Part shown: positions 9,665-18,806 of the stretch, piece after piece
How positions within the stretch are numbered: position 1 is the stretch's first letter
Layout of the letters: each line of letters begins with the position of its first letter
DNA from: a virus
Length of the DNA stretch: 64,000 nucleotides
Direction: 5' to 3' (one strand)
IMG/VR virus record: IMGVR_UViG_3300030116_003110
Coordinates: 1 to 64,000 of that record
The notes under the pieces: model-generated
Told to the model about the DNA's origin: nothing
The model's database searches: none
Seen by the model: the letters and a program-made list of their open reading frames with translations, nothing else
Program-made: the position numbers and the translations under genes

Positions 9665-10170
9665 TTACAATAACAGACAATCTTTTTTCTGAAGAAGAAA
9701 TGAGATTAATAAAAAATCACGGTGCATTTCTATATCAAGACATAGAGTTTTTACAGTCTTGGAAGGGTCATCCTTTGACCAACTATGCTGAAACAGATGT
9801 TGGGCATAGTTTTACACTTGACAAAAAATTTCCTGATGATAAAGAAATTATGGAAATTGTCATAGATAAGTTAAAATTGTCATACCCAAAGATTAGGATT
9901 ATATATTATTGGAATAACCCCGGCTGGAGATTTGCACTTCACCCTGATGACAATAGAAGTTTTGCTGCATCTATCTATTTAAATGAGGATTGGGATAACA
10001 AAAAGTATGGTGGTCAATTTATCTGGTTAGATGATAAGATGCATAGAAATACAGTAGACATTAAATATAACAGAGCAATTTCATTCTACCCCCCTGTATG
10101 GCATTGTACAAAAATGATTAGAGATGGCGCCCCTGTTAGAGAATCTATTCAAGTTTTTTGTGAGGATTAA
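9661..10170 (+). CDS. 2-oxoglutarate/Fe(II) oxygenase (prolyl-4-hydroxylase type)
   Basis: A predicted 2OG-Fe(II) dioxygenase of 169 aa. Iron ligands are visible as HPDD near residue 98 (the HxD motif) and the distal WHCT, followed by an Arg (PVRES) that would hold 2-oxoglutarate. GTG start overlaps the preceding TGA (GTGA), and the stop overlaps the gp17 ATG (TAATG), so it is translationally embedded between gp16 and gp17. The sequence is more A+T rich than its neighbours, as expected for an acquired accessory gene. Substrate unknown. Confidence 0.75.
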   Translation: MITITDNLFSEEEMRLIKNHGAFLYQDIEFLQSWKGHPLTNYAETDVGHSFTLDKKFPDDKEIMEIVIDKLKLSYPKIRIIYYWNNPGWRFALHPDDNRSFAASIYLNEDWDNKKYGGQFIWLDDKMHRNTVDIKYNRAISFYPPVWHCTKMIRDGAPVRESIQVFCED

Positions 10171-11747
10171 TGAACGAAACTTACCTTGGTAATATCTCTG
10201 TAAAGAGAGACGGTGTAGAACAACCGTGGACCAAGGCTGATATTAAAGAATATCAGCGATGCATGCATGATCCTGTTTACTTTGCAGAAAAGTATGGTAA
10301 AGTAATATCTTTGGATAAGGGGTTAGTACCTTTTAATCTATATCCATATCAAAAAGATATGTTCCAACACTTTCAAGATAATAGGTTCTCTATTGTATTA
10401 GCATGTAGACAGTCTGGTAAGTCTATTAGTTCGTGTATGTACATCCTATGGTACGCACTGTTCCATCCAGACCAGACTATTGCTATTCTTGCTAACAAGG
10501 GTGCTACGGCAAGAGAAATGCTTTCTAGGATCACTCTAGCACTAGAGAACACACCTTTCTTTCTACAACCCGGATGTAAAGCACTTAACAAAGGTTCTAT
10601 TGAGTTTTCTAATAACTCTCGTATTATTGCAGCTGCTACATCTGGATCATCTATTCGTGGTTTGTCTGTTAACCTTCTATTCCTAGATGAGTTTGCATTT
10701 GTAGAGAATGCTGCTGAGTTTTATGCATCCACCTACCCTGTTATTTCTTCTGGTAAAACTTCTAGAGTGATTGTGACTTCTACAGCAAATGGTATCGGTA
10801 ATGTATTCCATAAAATCTATGAAGGTGCAGTACAAGAAACAAACGAATTTAAACCATTTCGTGTAGATTGGTGGGATGTTCCTGGCCGAGATGAGAACTG
10901 GAAGAAACAAACTATTGCTAACACATCAGAGTTGCAATTTCAGCAGGAGTTTGGAAACACCTTCTTTGGTACAGGCAATACACTCATCTCTGCTGATGCA
11001 CTGATGAACATGAAAGCAGAACCACCTGTATCTATTGGTGATGTGAATATTTACGCAGAACCAAAAGCAAACCATGATTATATTATGACTGTAGATGTGG
11101 CTAAAGGTAGAGGACAAGATTATTCTACATTTAGTATTATTGACATATCTACAAACCCATTTAAGCAAGTTGTTACATATAGAAATAATTTGATATCACC
11201 CATTCTTTTTCCTGATATTATCAATAAATGGGCAACAAAATATAATGAAGCATATGTAATTGTAGAATCAAATGACCAAGGTTCTGTAGTTGCTAACGGT
11301 TTATACTACGATATTGAGTATGAAAACATGCATGTAGAGTCTATGATCAAAGCAGGTGCTATTGGTATGACTATGAATCGTAAAGTAAAACGTATTGGTT
11401 GTTCTAATCTTAAAGACTTGATTGAAGAAAAAAGACTTGACCTTGTAGATTTAGATACTATCACTGAGTGTTCTACTTTTGAAGCAAGGGGCAATTCTTT
11501 TGAGGCTTCTGATGGTAACCATGATGATTTGGTTATGACTTTAGTTATGTTTGCATGGTATGTAGGAACAGATACGTTTGCTAATCAGACTGATATTTCT
11601 GTCAAACAAATGCTCTATGAACAACGTGTAAAAGAGATTGAAGAGGACATTACCCCTGTAGGTATTATTGATGACGGTACAAATATTGATGAAGGTGAAG
11701 CGATTGGTGGTGATGTTTGGTACACACAGAAAACAGAAATGTTCTAA
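10170..11747 (+). CDS. 17: Terminase large subunit gp17
   Basis: The DNA-packaging motor: an N-terminal ATPase and C-terminal nuclease that translocates and cuts concatemeric DNA. Walker A is CRQSGKS near residue 79, Walker B LLFLDEF near 170, and the coupling motif TSTANG follows. The RNase-H-like nuclease shows the first Asp in TVDVAKGRGQDYS, a second acidic site in VESNDQG, and GNHDDLVM. At 525 aa it is shorter than T4 gp17 (610). The order 16-17-18 is conserved apart from two inserted small genes. Confidence 0.95.
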   Translation: MNETYLGNISVKRDGVEQPWTKADIKEYQRCMHDPVYFAEKYGKVISLDKGLVPFNLYPYQKDMFQHFQDNRFSIVLACRQSGKSISSCMYILWYALFHPDQTIAILANKGATAREMLSRITLALENTPFFLQPGCKALNKGSIEFSNNSRIIAAATSGSSIRGLSVNLLFLDEFAFVENAAEFYASTYPVISSGKTSRVIVTSTANGIGNVFHKIYEGAVQETNEFKPFRVDWWDVPGRDENWKKQTIANTSELQFQQEFGNTFFGTGNTLISADALMNMKAEPPVSIGDVNIYAEPKANHDYIMTVDVAKGRGQDYSTFSIIDISTNPFKQVVTYRNNLISPILFPDIINKWATKYNEAYVIVESNDQGSVVANGLYYDIEYENMHVESMIKAGAIGMTMNRKVKRIGCSNLKDLIEEKRLDLVDLDTITECSTFEARGNSFEASDGNHDDLVMTLVMFAWYVGTDTFANQTDISVKQMLYEQRVKEIEEDITPVGIIDDGTNIDEGEAIGGDVWYTQKTEMF

Positions 11748-11758
11748 AATCAATAATT

Positions 11759-11766
11759 TATAAATA
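11759..11766 (+). promoter_or_regulatory. Late promoter for tail/sheath genes
   Basis: Exact TATAAATA, the T4 late promoter element recognised by a gp55-type sigma with the sliding clamp. It lies in the short gap between gp17 and gp18, about 70 bases before the gp18 start. The gp55 and gp45 genes are both present in this window. Confidence 0.75.
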
Positions 11767-11835
11767 TTATCGTTGTTTGAATGTATCTTATCATGGGTAA
11801 CTTATTATTAATTCTAACGAAAAAGAGGAAGACCA

Positions 11836-13623
11836 ATGGCTTTTTTCACGCCTTCTTTGTCTCCAGCCGTAGTAACCCGTGAGATTGACCTCACTGGTAT
11901 TGTCCCTAACGTTGCAACATCGACGGGTGTTTTCGTGGGCAACTTCCGCTGGGGTCCGGTTGAAGAACCGACAGAAGTAGATAACGAGGCACGTCTTGTG
12001 TCCCTGTTTGCTTCTCCCGATACAAATAATACGGTAGATTTCCACACTGCCGCATATTTCACAAAATATTCTAATGAACTTTTTGTCATTAGAGAAGTCA
12101 CATCTGTTGCTAGAAACTCGTACCATGTAGACTCCGATTCTTGGAGTGACGCATCTGGACGTGGTGCTAGACTTGTTAAGAACTCCACAGATTTTAACAA
12201 CAATAAGAGTGCTATGGATTCTGATAAGCACAACTTTGTTGGTAAATATCCCGGCACACTTGGCAATGGTATTCAAATTCAGTTATGTTCTTTTGACGAA
12301 GGCGACTCGGCCTTTGAGACATGGGCATATAAAAATGAATTTGATGCTGCTCCCGGTACTTCTAACTTTGCTCAAGCTAGAGGTGGTACACTTAATGATG
12401 AAGTGCACGCTGTTATCATTGATAAAGATGGTAAGTTTAGCGGCACCAAAGGTGAAGTTCTTGAAACATATCCTTTCGTATCCCTCGCATCCAATGCTAA
12501 GAACGCAGATGGCTCTACCAACTACATTGCAGATGTAATCAACAATGGTTCCAAGTATGTCTGGTTAGTAGACGCAGGAAACATTGATTCTGCATATGAT
12601 GCAGCTGGCGCCGGTACTGATATTGTAGATTCTACTTCTACATATACTTTAACTGGTTCTGCACAGGGTATCAAGACAATCAATCTTACAAACGGTGTTA
12701 ACTCTGGTGCACTCGGAACTTCTGAGATTGCAACTGGATTTGACCTGATTGAAGATGTTGACAAATATCAGGTAGACTTCTTGATTGCGCCACCAGAAAC
12801 TGGTTCTACCGCTGGTGACACAACTAATCTCGTTACTGTTGTAAATGATCTTACTTCTATTGCAGCTGTGACCAGAAAAGACTGTGTAGTAGTTGCATCT
12901 CCACCAAAGAATGCTGTAATTAATACTACAGACCCTGTAGGTGATACTGTAGCATTTGCTAACAGACTTACAAACAGTTCTTACTGTTTCTTAGATAATA
13001 ACTATCTGAAAGTGTTTGACAAATATAATGATCAGTACATTGATATTCCAGCAAACTCTTCTACCGCTGGTCTGATGGCTCAAACAGACTTCTTGACTGC
13101 ACCTTGGTTCTCGCCAGCTGGTACAAGAAGAGGTGTATACTTCGGTGTGACCGATGTTGCACACTCGCCTGTTAAGTCTGAAAGAGACACACTTTACAGA
13201 GCTAACGTCAACCCAATTACTAACTTGCCCGGTACTGGACTGGTTCTCTTTGGTGATAAGACTATGCTGCGCAGACCTTCGGCATTTGACCGAATTAATG
13301 TTCGCAGACTGTTCCTCACAATGGAAAGAGCAATTGCCAGAGCTGCTAGACAAGTTCTCTTTGAGTTTAACGACGAATTTACTAGAGCAGAATTCGTAAA
13401 TATCGTTGAACCTTTCCTGAGAGAAGTTAAGGGTCGCCGTGGTATTACTGATTTCAGAGTAGTTTGTGACGAAACAAACAACACTCCTGAGATTATTGAT
13501 CGCAATGAATTCATTGCTACTATCTTCATTAAGCCTGCACGTTCTATCAACTACATCACACTGAACTTTGTTGCTGTTAGAACTGGCGTGGACTTTGAAG
13601 AAGTAGTTGGTCTGTCATTCTAA
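11836..13623 (+). CDS. 18: Tail sheath protein gp18
   Basis: Contractile tail sheath subunit, 595 aa (T4 659). The start FFTPSLSPAVVTREIDLTG and the segment VGNFRWGPVEEP are classic gp18 features. The C-terminal domain contains RRGVYFGVTDVAHSPVK and MERAIARAARQVLFEFND, the conserved sheath core that wraps the tube. RBS AGAGGAAG precedes the ATG. It is read from the TATAAATA at 11759 and followed directly by the tube gene. Confidence 0.95.
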   Translation: MAFFTPSLSPAVVTREIDLTGIVPNVATSTGVFVGNFRWGPVEEPTEVDNEARLVSLFASPDTNNTVDFHTAAYFTKYSNELFVIREVTSVARNSYHVDSDSWSDASGRGARLVKNSTDFNNNKSAMDSDKHNFVGKYPGTLGNGIQIQLCSFDEGDSAFETWAYKNEFDAAPGTSNFAQARGGTLNDEVHAVIIDKDGKFSGTKGEVLETYPFVSLASNAKNADGSTNYIADVINNGSKYVWLVDAGNIDSAYDAAGAGTDIVDSTSTYTLTGSAQGIKTINLTNGVNSGALGTSEIATGFDLIEDVDKYQVDFLIAPPETGSTAGDTTNLVTVVNDLTSIAAVTRKDCVVVASPPKNAVINTTDPVGDTVAFANRLTNSSYCFLDNNYLKVFDKYNDQYIDIPANSSTAGLMAQTDFLTAPWFSPAGTRRGVYFGVTDVAHSPVKSERDTLYRANVNPITNLPGTGLVLFGDKTMLRRPSAFDRINVRRLFLTMERAIARAARQVLFEFNDEFTRAEFVNIVEPFLREVKGRRGITDFRVVCDETNNTPEIIDRNEFIATIFIKPARSINYITLNFVAVRTGVDFEEVVGLSF

Positions 13624-13649
13624 ACCGCTTAACTAAGGAGATATAAAAG

Positions 13650-14177
13650 ATGGCTATTCTTGGAGTTGATGACTTCAAAGCAAAACTGAAAGGTGGCGGT
13701 GCTAGACCTAATCTATTCAAGGCAACGATCAACTTTCCCGGTTATGCAGGGGGTAATGTAGAACTTACCTCGTTTATGTGTCGGGCAGCTCAACTGCCCG
13801 CTTCTATCATGTCTGAAATCATTGTACCATTCCGTGGTCGTGAACTGAAGATTGCTGGTGACAGAACATTTGATACATGGACACCAACAATTATTAACGA
13901 CACTGACTTTGACGTTCGTAACGCTATGGAACGTTGGATGAACGGTATCAATGCTCACTCTGACAACAGTGGTCTTACAAACCCTGTAGACTATCAAGCT
14001 GACTTGGTAGTAGAGCAACTTGATAGAGATGGTTCTACAATCAAAACATACAACTTTAGAGGTTGTTTCCCAACCAATATTGATCCAATTGACCTGTCCT
14101 ATGATCCAGCGGCAGCGATTGAGGAATTCTCTGTGACTTTCCAAGTCCAGTATTGGGAATCTAATACTACCTCTTAA
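13650..14177 (+). CDS. 19: Tail tube protein gp19
   Basis: Major tail tube subunit, 175 aa (T4 163). Visible features are RPNLFKATINFPGYAGG, the MCRAAQLPAS segment, and a C-terminal FSVTFQVQYWES strand typical of gp19. Strong RBS AAGGAGATATA precedes the ATG. It directly follows the sheath gene and is followed by a hairpin terminator with an overlapping late promoter for the portal gene. A second protein of the same fold lies at 20223. Confidence 0.93.
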   Translation: MAILGVDDFKAKLKGGGARPNLFKATINFPGYAGGNVELTSFMCRAAQLPASIMSEIIVPFRGRELKIAGDRTFDTWTPTIINDTDFDVRNAMERWMNGINAHSDNSGLTNPVDYQADLVVEQLDRDGSTIKTYNFRGCFPTNIDPIDLSYDPAAAIEEFSVTFQVQYWESNTTS

Positions 14178-14183
14178 GTAGTC

Positions 14184-14191
14184 TATAAATA
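14184..14191 (+). promoter_or_regulatory. Late promoter for portal gene, overlapping terminator
   Basis: Exact TATAAATA, about 47 bases before the gp20 start. Its last four bases form the beginning of the terminator stem at 14188, so transcripts starting here would begin inside the hairpin and lack most of its 5' arm. Confidence 0.7.
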
Positions 14192-14220
14192 GGGGAGGGA
14201 ATAAACTCTCCCCTATTATT
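14188..14220 (+). terminator. Terminator after gp19
   Basis: A perfect 10-base stem (AATAGGGGAG pairing with CTCCCCTATT) with a 10-base loop, followed by an A/T-rich stretch. It lies between gp19 and gp20 and shares bases with the late promoter. Confidence 0.75.
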
Positions 14221-14237
14221 ATATTCGGAGACAGGTT

Positions 14238-15770
14238 TTGGCAGAGTCAGAAAATAGTGTAAAGCTTTTTGGATTTGAAATCTCAAGAGCAAGAAAAGAA
14301 ACTAAAAAAGAACAGTTACCGTCTATTGTACCACCATTAGATGATGATGGCGCAGGTTATGTCACTGCGGCTGGAACACACTATGGTTCCTTTGTTGACC
14401 TTAGCGGTGAAAAAGCAAAAGACGATAAAGAATTAATTAGAAAATATCGTACAGTGTCCATGCATCCTGAAGTAGATGCTGCGATTGAGGATATTGTGAA
14501 TGAAGTTATTTCCGGCGAAAATGAAATCGTGGAACTTAACTTGGATGAAGTAGAAACTTCGGATTCTATTAAGAAACAAATCAAAGAAGAATTTGAGGGT
14601 GTCTTGGGTATGTTAGACTTCAAGAACTATGCCCATGATGTTTTCCGCAGATACTATGTAGATGGTCGCATTTACCACCACTTGGTAGTAGACCCAAAGA
14701 GTCCACAGAATGGTATCCAAGAAGTAAGACCTATTGATGCTTTAAAAATTCGTAAAGTAAAAGAAGTCAAAAAAGAAAAAGACCCAACTAGTGGTGTTGA
14801 TATTATTAAAAAGGTAGATGAATACTTTATCTACTCTGATACAAATGCAACTCAATACACTAATAACATGAAAGGTGGTAGCACAGTAAAGATTTATCCT
14901 GATGCTATTAGTTATGTTACTAGTGGTCTTCTTGATCATACTAAGAAAAAAGTAGTATCTTACTTACATAAAGCACTGAAACCTATTAACCAACTGCGTA
15001 TGATGGAAGACGCACTGGTTATTTACAGACTTTCCCGTGCACCTGAAAGACGTATCTTTTACATTGATGTGGGTAACTTGCCTAGAAATAAGGCAGAACA
15101 GTACCTTAAAGACATTATGACCAGATATAGAAACAAACTGGTATATGATGCTAATACAGGTGATCTTAAGAATGAGTCTAAGCATATGTCTATGCTGGAA
15201 GATTTCTGGCTTCCTAGACGTGAAGGTGGTAGAGGTACAGAGATTTCTACACTTCCCGGTGGTCAGAACTTAGGTGAGATTGATGATATCATTTACTTCC
15301 AAAAGAAACTCTACAAAGCACTTAATGTCCCTGTAGGCCGTCTTGATCCAGAACAAGCTGGTGGTGGTATTCTTGGTAGAACTACTGAGATTACCAGAGA
15401 TGAATTTAAATTTCAGAAGTTTGTTGACAGACTGCGCAGAAGATTTGCAGACTTGTTCTACAACATTCTTAAAAAGCAACTTCTTCTCAAGGGCATTATC
15501 ACTGAAGAAGATTGGAACAGTTGGAAGAATGATATCAATGTAGAGTATATTACTGATAACTACTTTACAGAACTTAAAGATGCAGAAATTCTTAGAGAAC
15601 GTTTGAATATGTTAAGGGAGATGGAACCATATGTTGGCACCTTCTACTCTAAAGAATGGACTCAAAAGAATGTGTTGATGTTATCAGATGATGACATTAA
15701 GACAATGGACGATCAGATTGATAAAGAAAAGAAATCTGGTGAAATTGAAGAACCAGAACCTGAAATTTAA
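14238..15770 (+). CDS. 20: Portal vertex protein gp20
   Basis: Twelve-fold portal through which DNA is packaged and to which the neck binds. 510 aa, close to T4 gp20 (524). Recognisable segments are YRTVSMHPEVDAAIEDIVNE, the SRAPERRIFYIDVGNLP core, and VPVGRLDPE plus TEITRDEFKFQKFVDRLR in the C-terminal part. A TTG start is used, supported by GGAG seven bases upstream. It is the first gene of the prohead operon and has its own late promoter. Confidence 0.95.
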   Translation: MAESENSVKLFGFEISRARKETKKEQLPSIVPPLDDDGAGYVTAAGTHYGSFVDLSGEKAKDDKELIRKYRTVSMHPEVDAAIEDIVNEVISGENEIVELNLDEVETSDSIKKQIKEEFEGVLGMLDFKNYAHDVFRRYYVDGRIYHHLVVDPKSPQNGIQEVRPIDALKIRKVKEVKKEKDPTSGVDIIKKVDEYFIYSDTNATQYTNNMKGGSTVKIYPDAISYVTSGLLDHTKKKVVSYLHKALKPINQLRMMEDALVIYRLSRAPERRIFYIDVGNLPRNKAEQYLKDIMTRYRNKLVYDANTGDLKNESKHMSMLEDFWLPRREGGRGTEISTLPGGQNLGEIDDIIYFQKKLYKALNVPVGRLDPEQAGGGILGRTTEITRDEFKFQKFVDRLRRRFADLFYNILKKQLLLKGIITEEDWNSWKNDINVEYITDNYFTELKDAEILRERLNMLREMEPYVGTFYSKEWTQKNVLMLSDDDIKTMDDQIDKEKKSGEIEEPEPEI

Positions 15771-15775
15771 ATTAT

Positions 15776-15783
15776 TATAAATA
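15776..15783 (+). promoter_or_regulatory. Late promoter for prohead core genes
   Basis: Exact TATAAATA five bases after the gp20 stop and about 30 bases upstream of the gp67-like start, giving the core, protease, scaffold and capsid genes a second entry point. Confidence 0.75.
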
Positions 15784-15813
15784 TTATTGCGAAATTTTAC
15801 TGAGGCAAAATAA

Positions 15814-16065
15814 ATGACTGAAATTGTTGATTTTTTAAATAATGTAACTACAAAGAACTTTGTTGACGCAGAAAAGCAATTCTCTGACTTGCTTAATGCT
15901 AGACTTACGACTCGTTTAGATGATGAGAAAATTAAAGTTGCCAATCAAGTTTTTAACAATGTTACTGATGATGCTGATCCTGAAGAAGTTGAAGATGAAG
16001 TAGAACTGTCAACTGAGACAGAAGTTGAATCTGATGAAGGTGAAGAAGTAGCAGAAGAAGAATAA
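15814..16065 (+). CDS. 67: Prohead core protein gp67-like
   Basis: A small internal scaffold-core protein, 83 aa (T4 gp67 is 80 aa). The N-terminal half contains FLNNVTTKNFVDAEKQFSDL; the C-terminal third is almost entirely acidic (runs of Glu and Asp), as in gp67. RBS GAGGC precedes the ATG. It lies just after the portal gene, its position in T4. Assignment is by position, size and composition. Confidence 0.75.
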   Translation: MTEIVDFLNNVTTKNFVDAEKQFSDLLNARLTTRLDDEKIKVANQVFNNVTDDADPEEVEDEVELSTETEVESDEGEEVAEEE

Positions 16066-16069
16066 ATAA

Positions 16070-16732
16070 ATGGGTGACATTAATCAATATTATTTTTTAC
16101 AGCATGAATTAGAAAGAACAAAACAAACTTTTAATAATGTATTAGATATTGGCAGTAAAGATCATGGTAATGTACAATCTTTTAGAGACTTTGTAAAGTA
16201 CGATAATTATGTTGGTATTGACATGGAAGACGGACCTAATGTTGACCATGTTATTGACTTAACAAAATCAATTGGACCTCTAAAAGAAAAATCATTTGAC
16301 CTAACTATTTGCTGCTCTGTTTTAGAACATGTAACTAAACCTTGGTTATTTGCTGAGAATGTGACAAAACTAACTGCTGATAATGGTCTGTTGTATGTGT
16401 CGGTGCCTTTTATTTGGAAGTATCATGGATATCCAAATGATTATTACAGATACACACACAATGGGTTGAAACAAGTTTTTGATGAATTCCATTTTGAGAA
16501 AAGTTATTTTTCTACATATGGAGCTAATCAAATTTTTGAAATTACAAGTGATGACCGTTTTGCAAGAGACTTGTCATATTTGTCATTGCGATTGAAAAAT
16601 GATAAACTTCGGTTTTATAAAAATAATGATTTAATTCCTAATCCAAAGTATGGGTTAGATTTACGAGAAACAGATGAACCACAGAAAGCTATATCATATA
16701 TTCAAATCCTAATGATAGGTCAAAAGAAGTAG
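16070..16732 (+). CDS. SAM-dependent methyltransferase (class I), inserted in prohead operon
   Basis: A Rossmann-type methyltransferase of 220 aa. Motif I is VLDIGSKDHGN near residue 25; the acidic residue after beta-2 is VGIDMEDG; LTICCSVLEHV corresponds to motif IV/post-I of Methyltransf_11-like enzymes. A later FIWKYHGYPNDYYRY segment resembles sugar- or small-molecule methyltransferases. It sits between the gp67- and gp68-like genes with only 4 and 1 base gaps, so it must be made with capsid proteins. It is more A+T rich than its flanks. Substrate unknown. Confidence 0.75.
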   Translation: MGDINQYYFLQHELERTKQTFNNVLDIGSKDHGNVQSFRDFVKYDNYVGIDMEDGPNVDHVIDLTKSIGPLKEKSFDLTICCSVLEHVTKPWLFAENVTKLTADNGLLYVSVPFIWKYHGYPNDYYRYTHNGLKQVFDEFHFEKSYFSTYGANQIFEITSDDRFARDLSYLSLRLKNDKLRFYKNNDLIPNPKYGLDLRETDEPQKAISYIQILMIGQKK

Positions 16733-16733
16733 A

Positions 16734-17015
16734 ATGAAGACGTTTAAAGAATTTAGTTTTAACATCATCCCAAAGGGACAGAAGATGGTTAAGGTCTTGC
16801 AGTCCAAGGCGGGGGAAGTTATGGTTACAAAAGATAAAGATGGTAAATTCAATATCATGTATGATAACCAGTCTGTAGACACAGCGAAAAACGAGCGTGA
16901 AGCTATGAAGAATGCTCGGCAATTTGTACAGATGATGAATAAAAGTGGTATGACTGGAATGGGTACTAAAGATATTGGTGGTAAAAGAGCAGGAAGAGGC
17001 GGATACTTTAAATGA
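16734..17015 (+). CDS. 68: Prohead core protein gp68-like
   Basis: A basic 93-aa protein starting MKTFKEF and ending with a Gly/Arg/Lys tail. It immediately precedes and overlaps the prohead protease gene (ATGA), the position of gene 68 in T4. Size is smaller than T4 gp68 (141). Identification relies on synteny and resemblance to gp68 proteins of marine T4-like phages. Confidence 0.65.
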   Translation: MKTFKEFSFNIIPKGQKMVKVLQSKAGEVMVTKDKDGKFNIMYDNQSVDTAKNEREAMKNARQFVQMMNKSGMTGMGTKDIGGKRAGRGGYFK

Positions 17016-17662
17016 AACTGATTACAGAACATACAGAAGAAGTATCATACATCATTGAGGCTAAAGATGATGGTAGTAAGAACTACGTCATTGAAGGTGT
17101 CTTTGCCCAAGCTGAACAGAAAAACCGTAATGGAAGAATTTATCCAAAAGCAATTTTGGAGCAAGCAGTTTCTAAGTATGATAAGGAACAGGTACAGACT
17201 CAAAGAGCAGTAGGTGAACTTAATCACCCGGCTGGACCTATCATTAACTTAGATAAAGTATCTCACCGCATCACCGAGCTTAAGTGGAACGGCAATGATG
17301 TGATGGGAAAAGCACTTATTCTTGATACACCGAATGGTCAAATTGTGAAAGGTTTGTTGGACGGTGGAGTTAAGCTAGGTGTTTCGACTCGTGGTATGGG
17401 AACTCTTGAGCAGAAAAATGGTGTCAACATGGTCGGTAAAGACTATGTAATGAACACTGTAGATATCGTCCAAGACCCTTCAGCACCATCAGCCTTTGTT
17501 GATGGAATTATGGAAGGTGTTGAGTGGATTTGGAATAACGGTGTCTTAGAGGCTCAGGAACTTGAAAAAATTGAGACTGAAATTAAGAATGCTTCTAGGT
17601 CTGACCGCAGTGCGGTTGAGATTCGGGAGTTTAAAAATTTCCTCTCTAAGATTAATCTTTAA
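17012..17662 (+). CDS. 21: Prohead maturation protease gp21
   Basis: Serine protease that digests the scaffold and trims gp23 during capsid maturation. The herpesvirus-like catalytic pattern is visible: His in GELNHPAGP (near residue 72) and Ser in LGVSTRGMG (near 127). The N-terminus contains GVFAQAEQKNRNGRIYPK, a conserved gp21 block. 216 aa versus 212 in T4. The start overlaps the gp68-like stop. Confidence 0.92.
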   Translation: MKLITEHTEEVSYIIEAKDDGSKNYVIEGVFAQAEQKNRNGRIYPKAILEQAVSKYDKEQVQTQRAVGELNHPAGPIINLDKVSHRITELKWNGNDVMGKALILDTPNGQIVKGLLDGGVKLGVSTRGMGTLEQKNGVNMVGKDYVMNTVDIVQDPSAPSAFVDGIMEGVEWIWNNGVLEAQELEKIETEIKNASRSDRSAVEIREFKNFLSKINL

Positions 17663-17674
17663 TAGGAGATAGAC

Positions 17675-18784
17675 ATGTCCGAACAAGAAATGTATGAAGA
17701 CATTGAATCTGTTGAAGAAATTGTTGAGGAAGAAACTCAAGAAGAATCTGAGACAGAAGAAGTGTCTGAAGCAAAAGATGGTGTAGAGACAGAAAAAGCA
17801 TCTGTTGATTCTGTCAAAGCAGCAGCTGGCGCAGTAAAGGGTAGAGCAAAGGTTCCCGGTGGCGAAGCCAATAAGGGCGACCAGAAAATGCCTACTACTA
17901 AAGCTGGCATGATCAATGCAATGTATTCTGAAATGAATAAGATGAAGAAGTCTGACCTTCAAGCATCTTATGGTAAAATGATGAATGCAATGAAGCATCA
18001 TGGTATGAAAGAAGATGTAGATGCAGAAGATGCTACACCAGAAATTCATGAAAAAGCAGCAGCGGTTTCCGTTGATGTAACTGCTGACATGAATGCTCTG
18101 GTAGAATCTGAAGCAACTCTGTCCGAAACCTTTAGAGAAAAAGCAGCTGTAATTATGGAAGCTGCTGTTAAGTCTAAAGTTTCTGAGGAAGTTGCACGCA
18201 TTGAATCTGAACTTCAGGAAGAATTTGACGAAGAACTCAAGACCACCCGTGAGGAAATGGTAGAGCAAATCGACGGATACCTGAACTACGTTGTAGAAAA
18301 GTTCATGGAAGAGAACAAGCTTGCTATTGAGCATGGTCTTCGCACTGAACTTGCAGAAGACTTTATGAACGGTCTTAAGAACCTGTTCACTGAGTCTTAT
18401 GTAGACGTACCAGAGTCCAAGGTTGATTTGGTTGATGAGTTAGGCGGCCAGGTTCGTGAACTTGAAGAAAAACTCAACGAAACCACAGAAGAATCTATCC
18501 GTATGACTGGTGAACTGGAAGAACTGAAGCGTGATGCTATCATCCGTGAACATTCCCGTGATCTGGCTGAAACACAGGTAGAGAAGTTGAAAACCCTTGC
18601 TGAAGATGTAGATTTTGAAGATGCAGAAACTTTTGCACAAAAAGTTGCTACCATCAAAGAATCTTACTTCACTAAGAAAACTCCTGAGATTGTAGGAGAA
18701 CCTGTAGAAGAAGTAGAAGAGGAAGAAGTTTCTGATTCTATGGCACGCTACATTTCTGCAATCAAAAGAACTGCAAAACAATAA
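17675..18784 (+). CDS. 22: Prohead scaffolding core protein gp22
   Basis: Major internal scaffold, 369 aa, longer than T4 gp22 (269). It is highly acidic at both ends and predicted to be mostly helical, with long coiled-coil segments (residues about 150-340). It carries many Glu-containing sites suited to gp21 cleavage. Strong RBS TAGGAGATAG precedes the ATG. Its place between gp21 and gp23 is diagnostic. Confidence 0.88.
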   Translation: MSEQEMYEDIESVEEIVEEETQEESETEEVSEAKDGVETEKASVDSVKAAAGAVKGRAKVPGGEANKGDQKMPTTKAGMINAMYSEMNKMKKSDLQASYGKMMNAMKHHGMKEDVDAEDATPEIHEKAAAVSVDVTADMNALVESEATLSETFREKAAVIMEAAVKSKVSEEVARIESELQEEFDEELKTTREEMVEQIDGYLNYVVEKFMEENKLAIEHGLRTELAEDFMNGLKNLFTESYVDVPESKVDLVDELGGQVRELEEKLNETTEESIRMTGELEELKRDAIIREHSRDLAETQVEKLKTLAEDVDFEDAETFAQKVATIKESYFTKKTPEIVGEPVEEVEEEEVSDSMARYISAIKRTAKQ

Positions 18785-18806
18785 CCTAAAGGAAGGTGTA
18801 TAAAAA

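Noticed and set aside
17546-18334. Long minus-strand open frame opposite gp22
   Set aside because: Antisense shadow of the Glu-rich scaffold gene; Phe/Cys-rich nonsense composition and no RBS.
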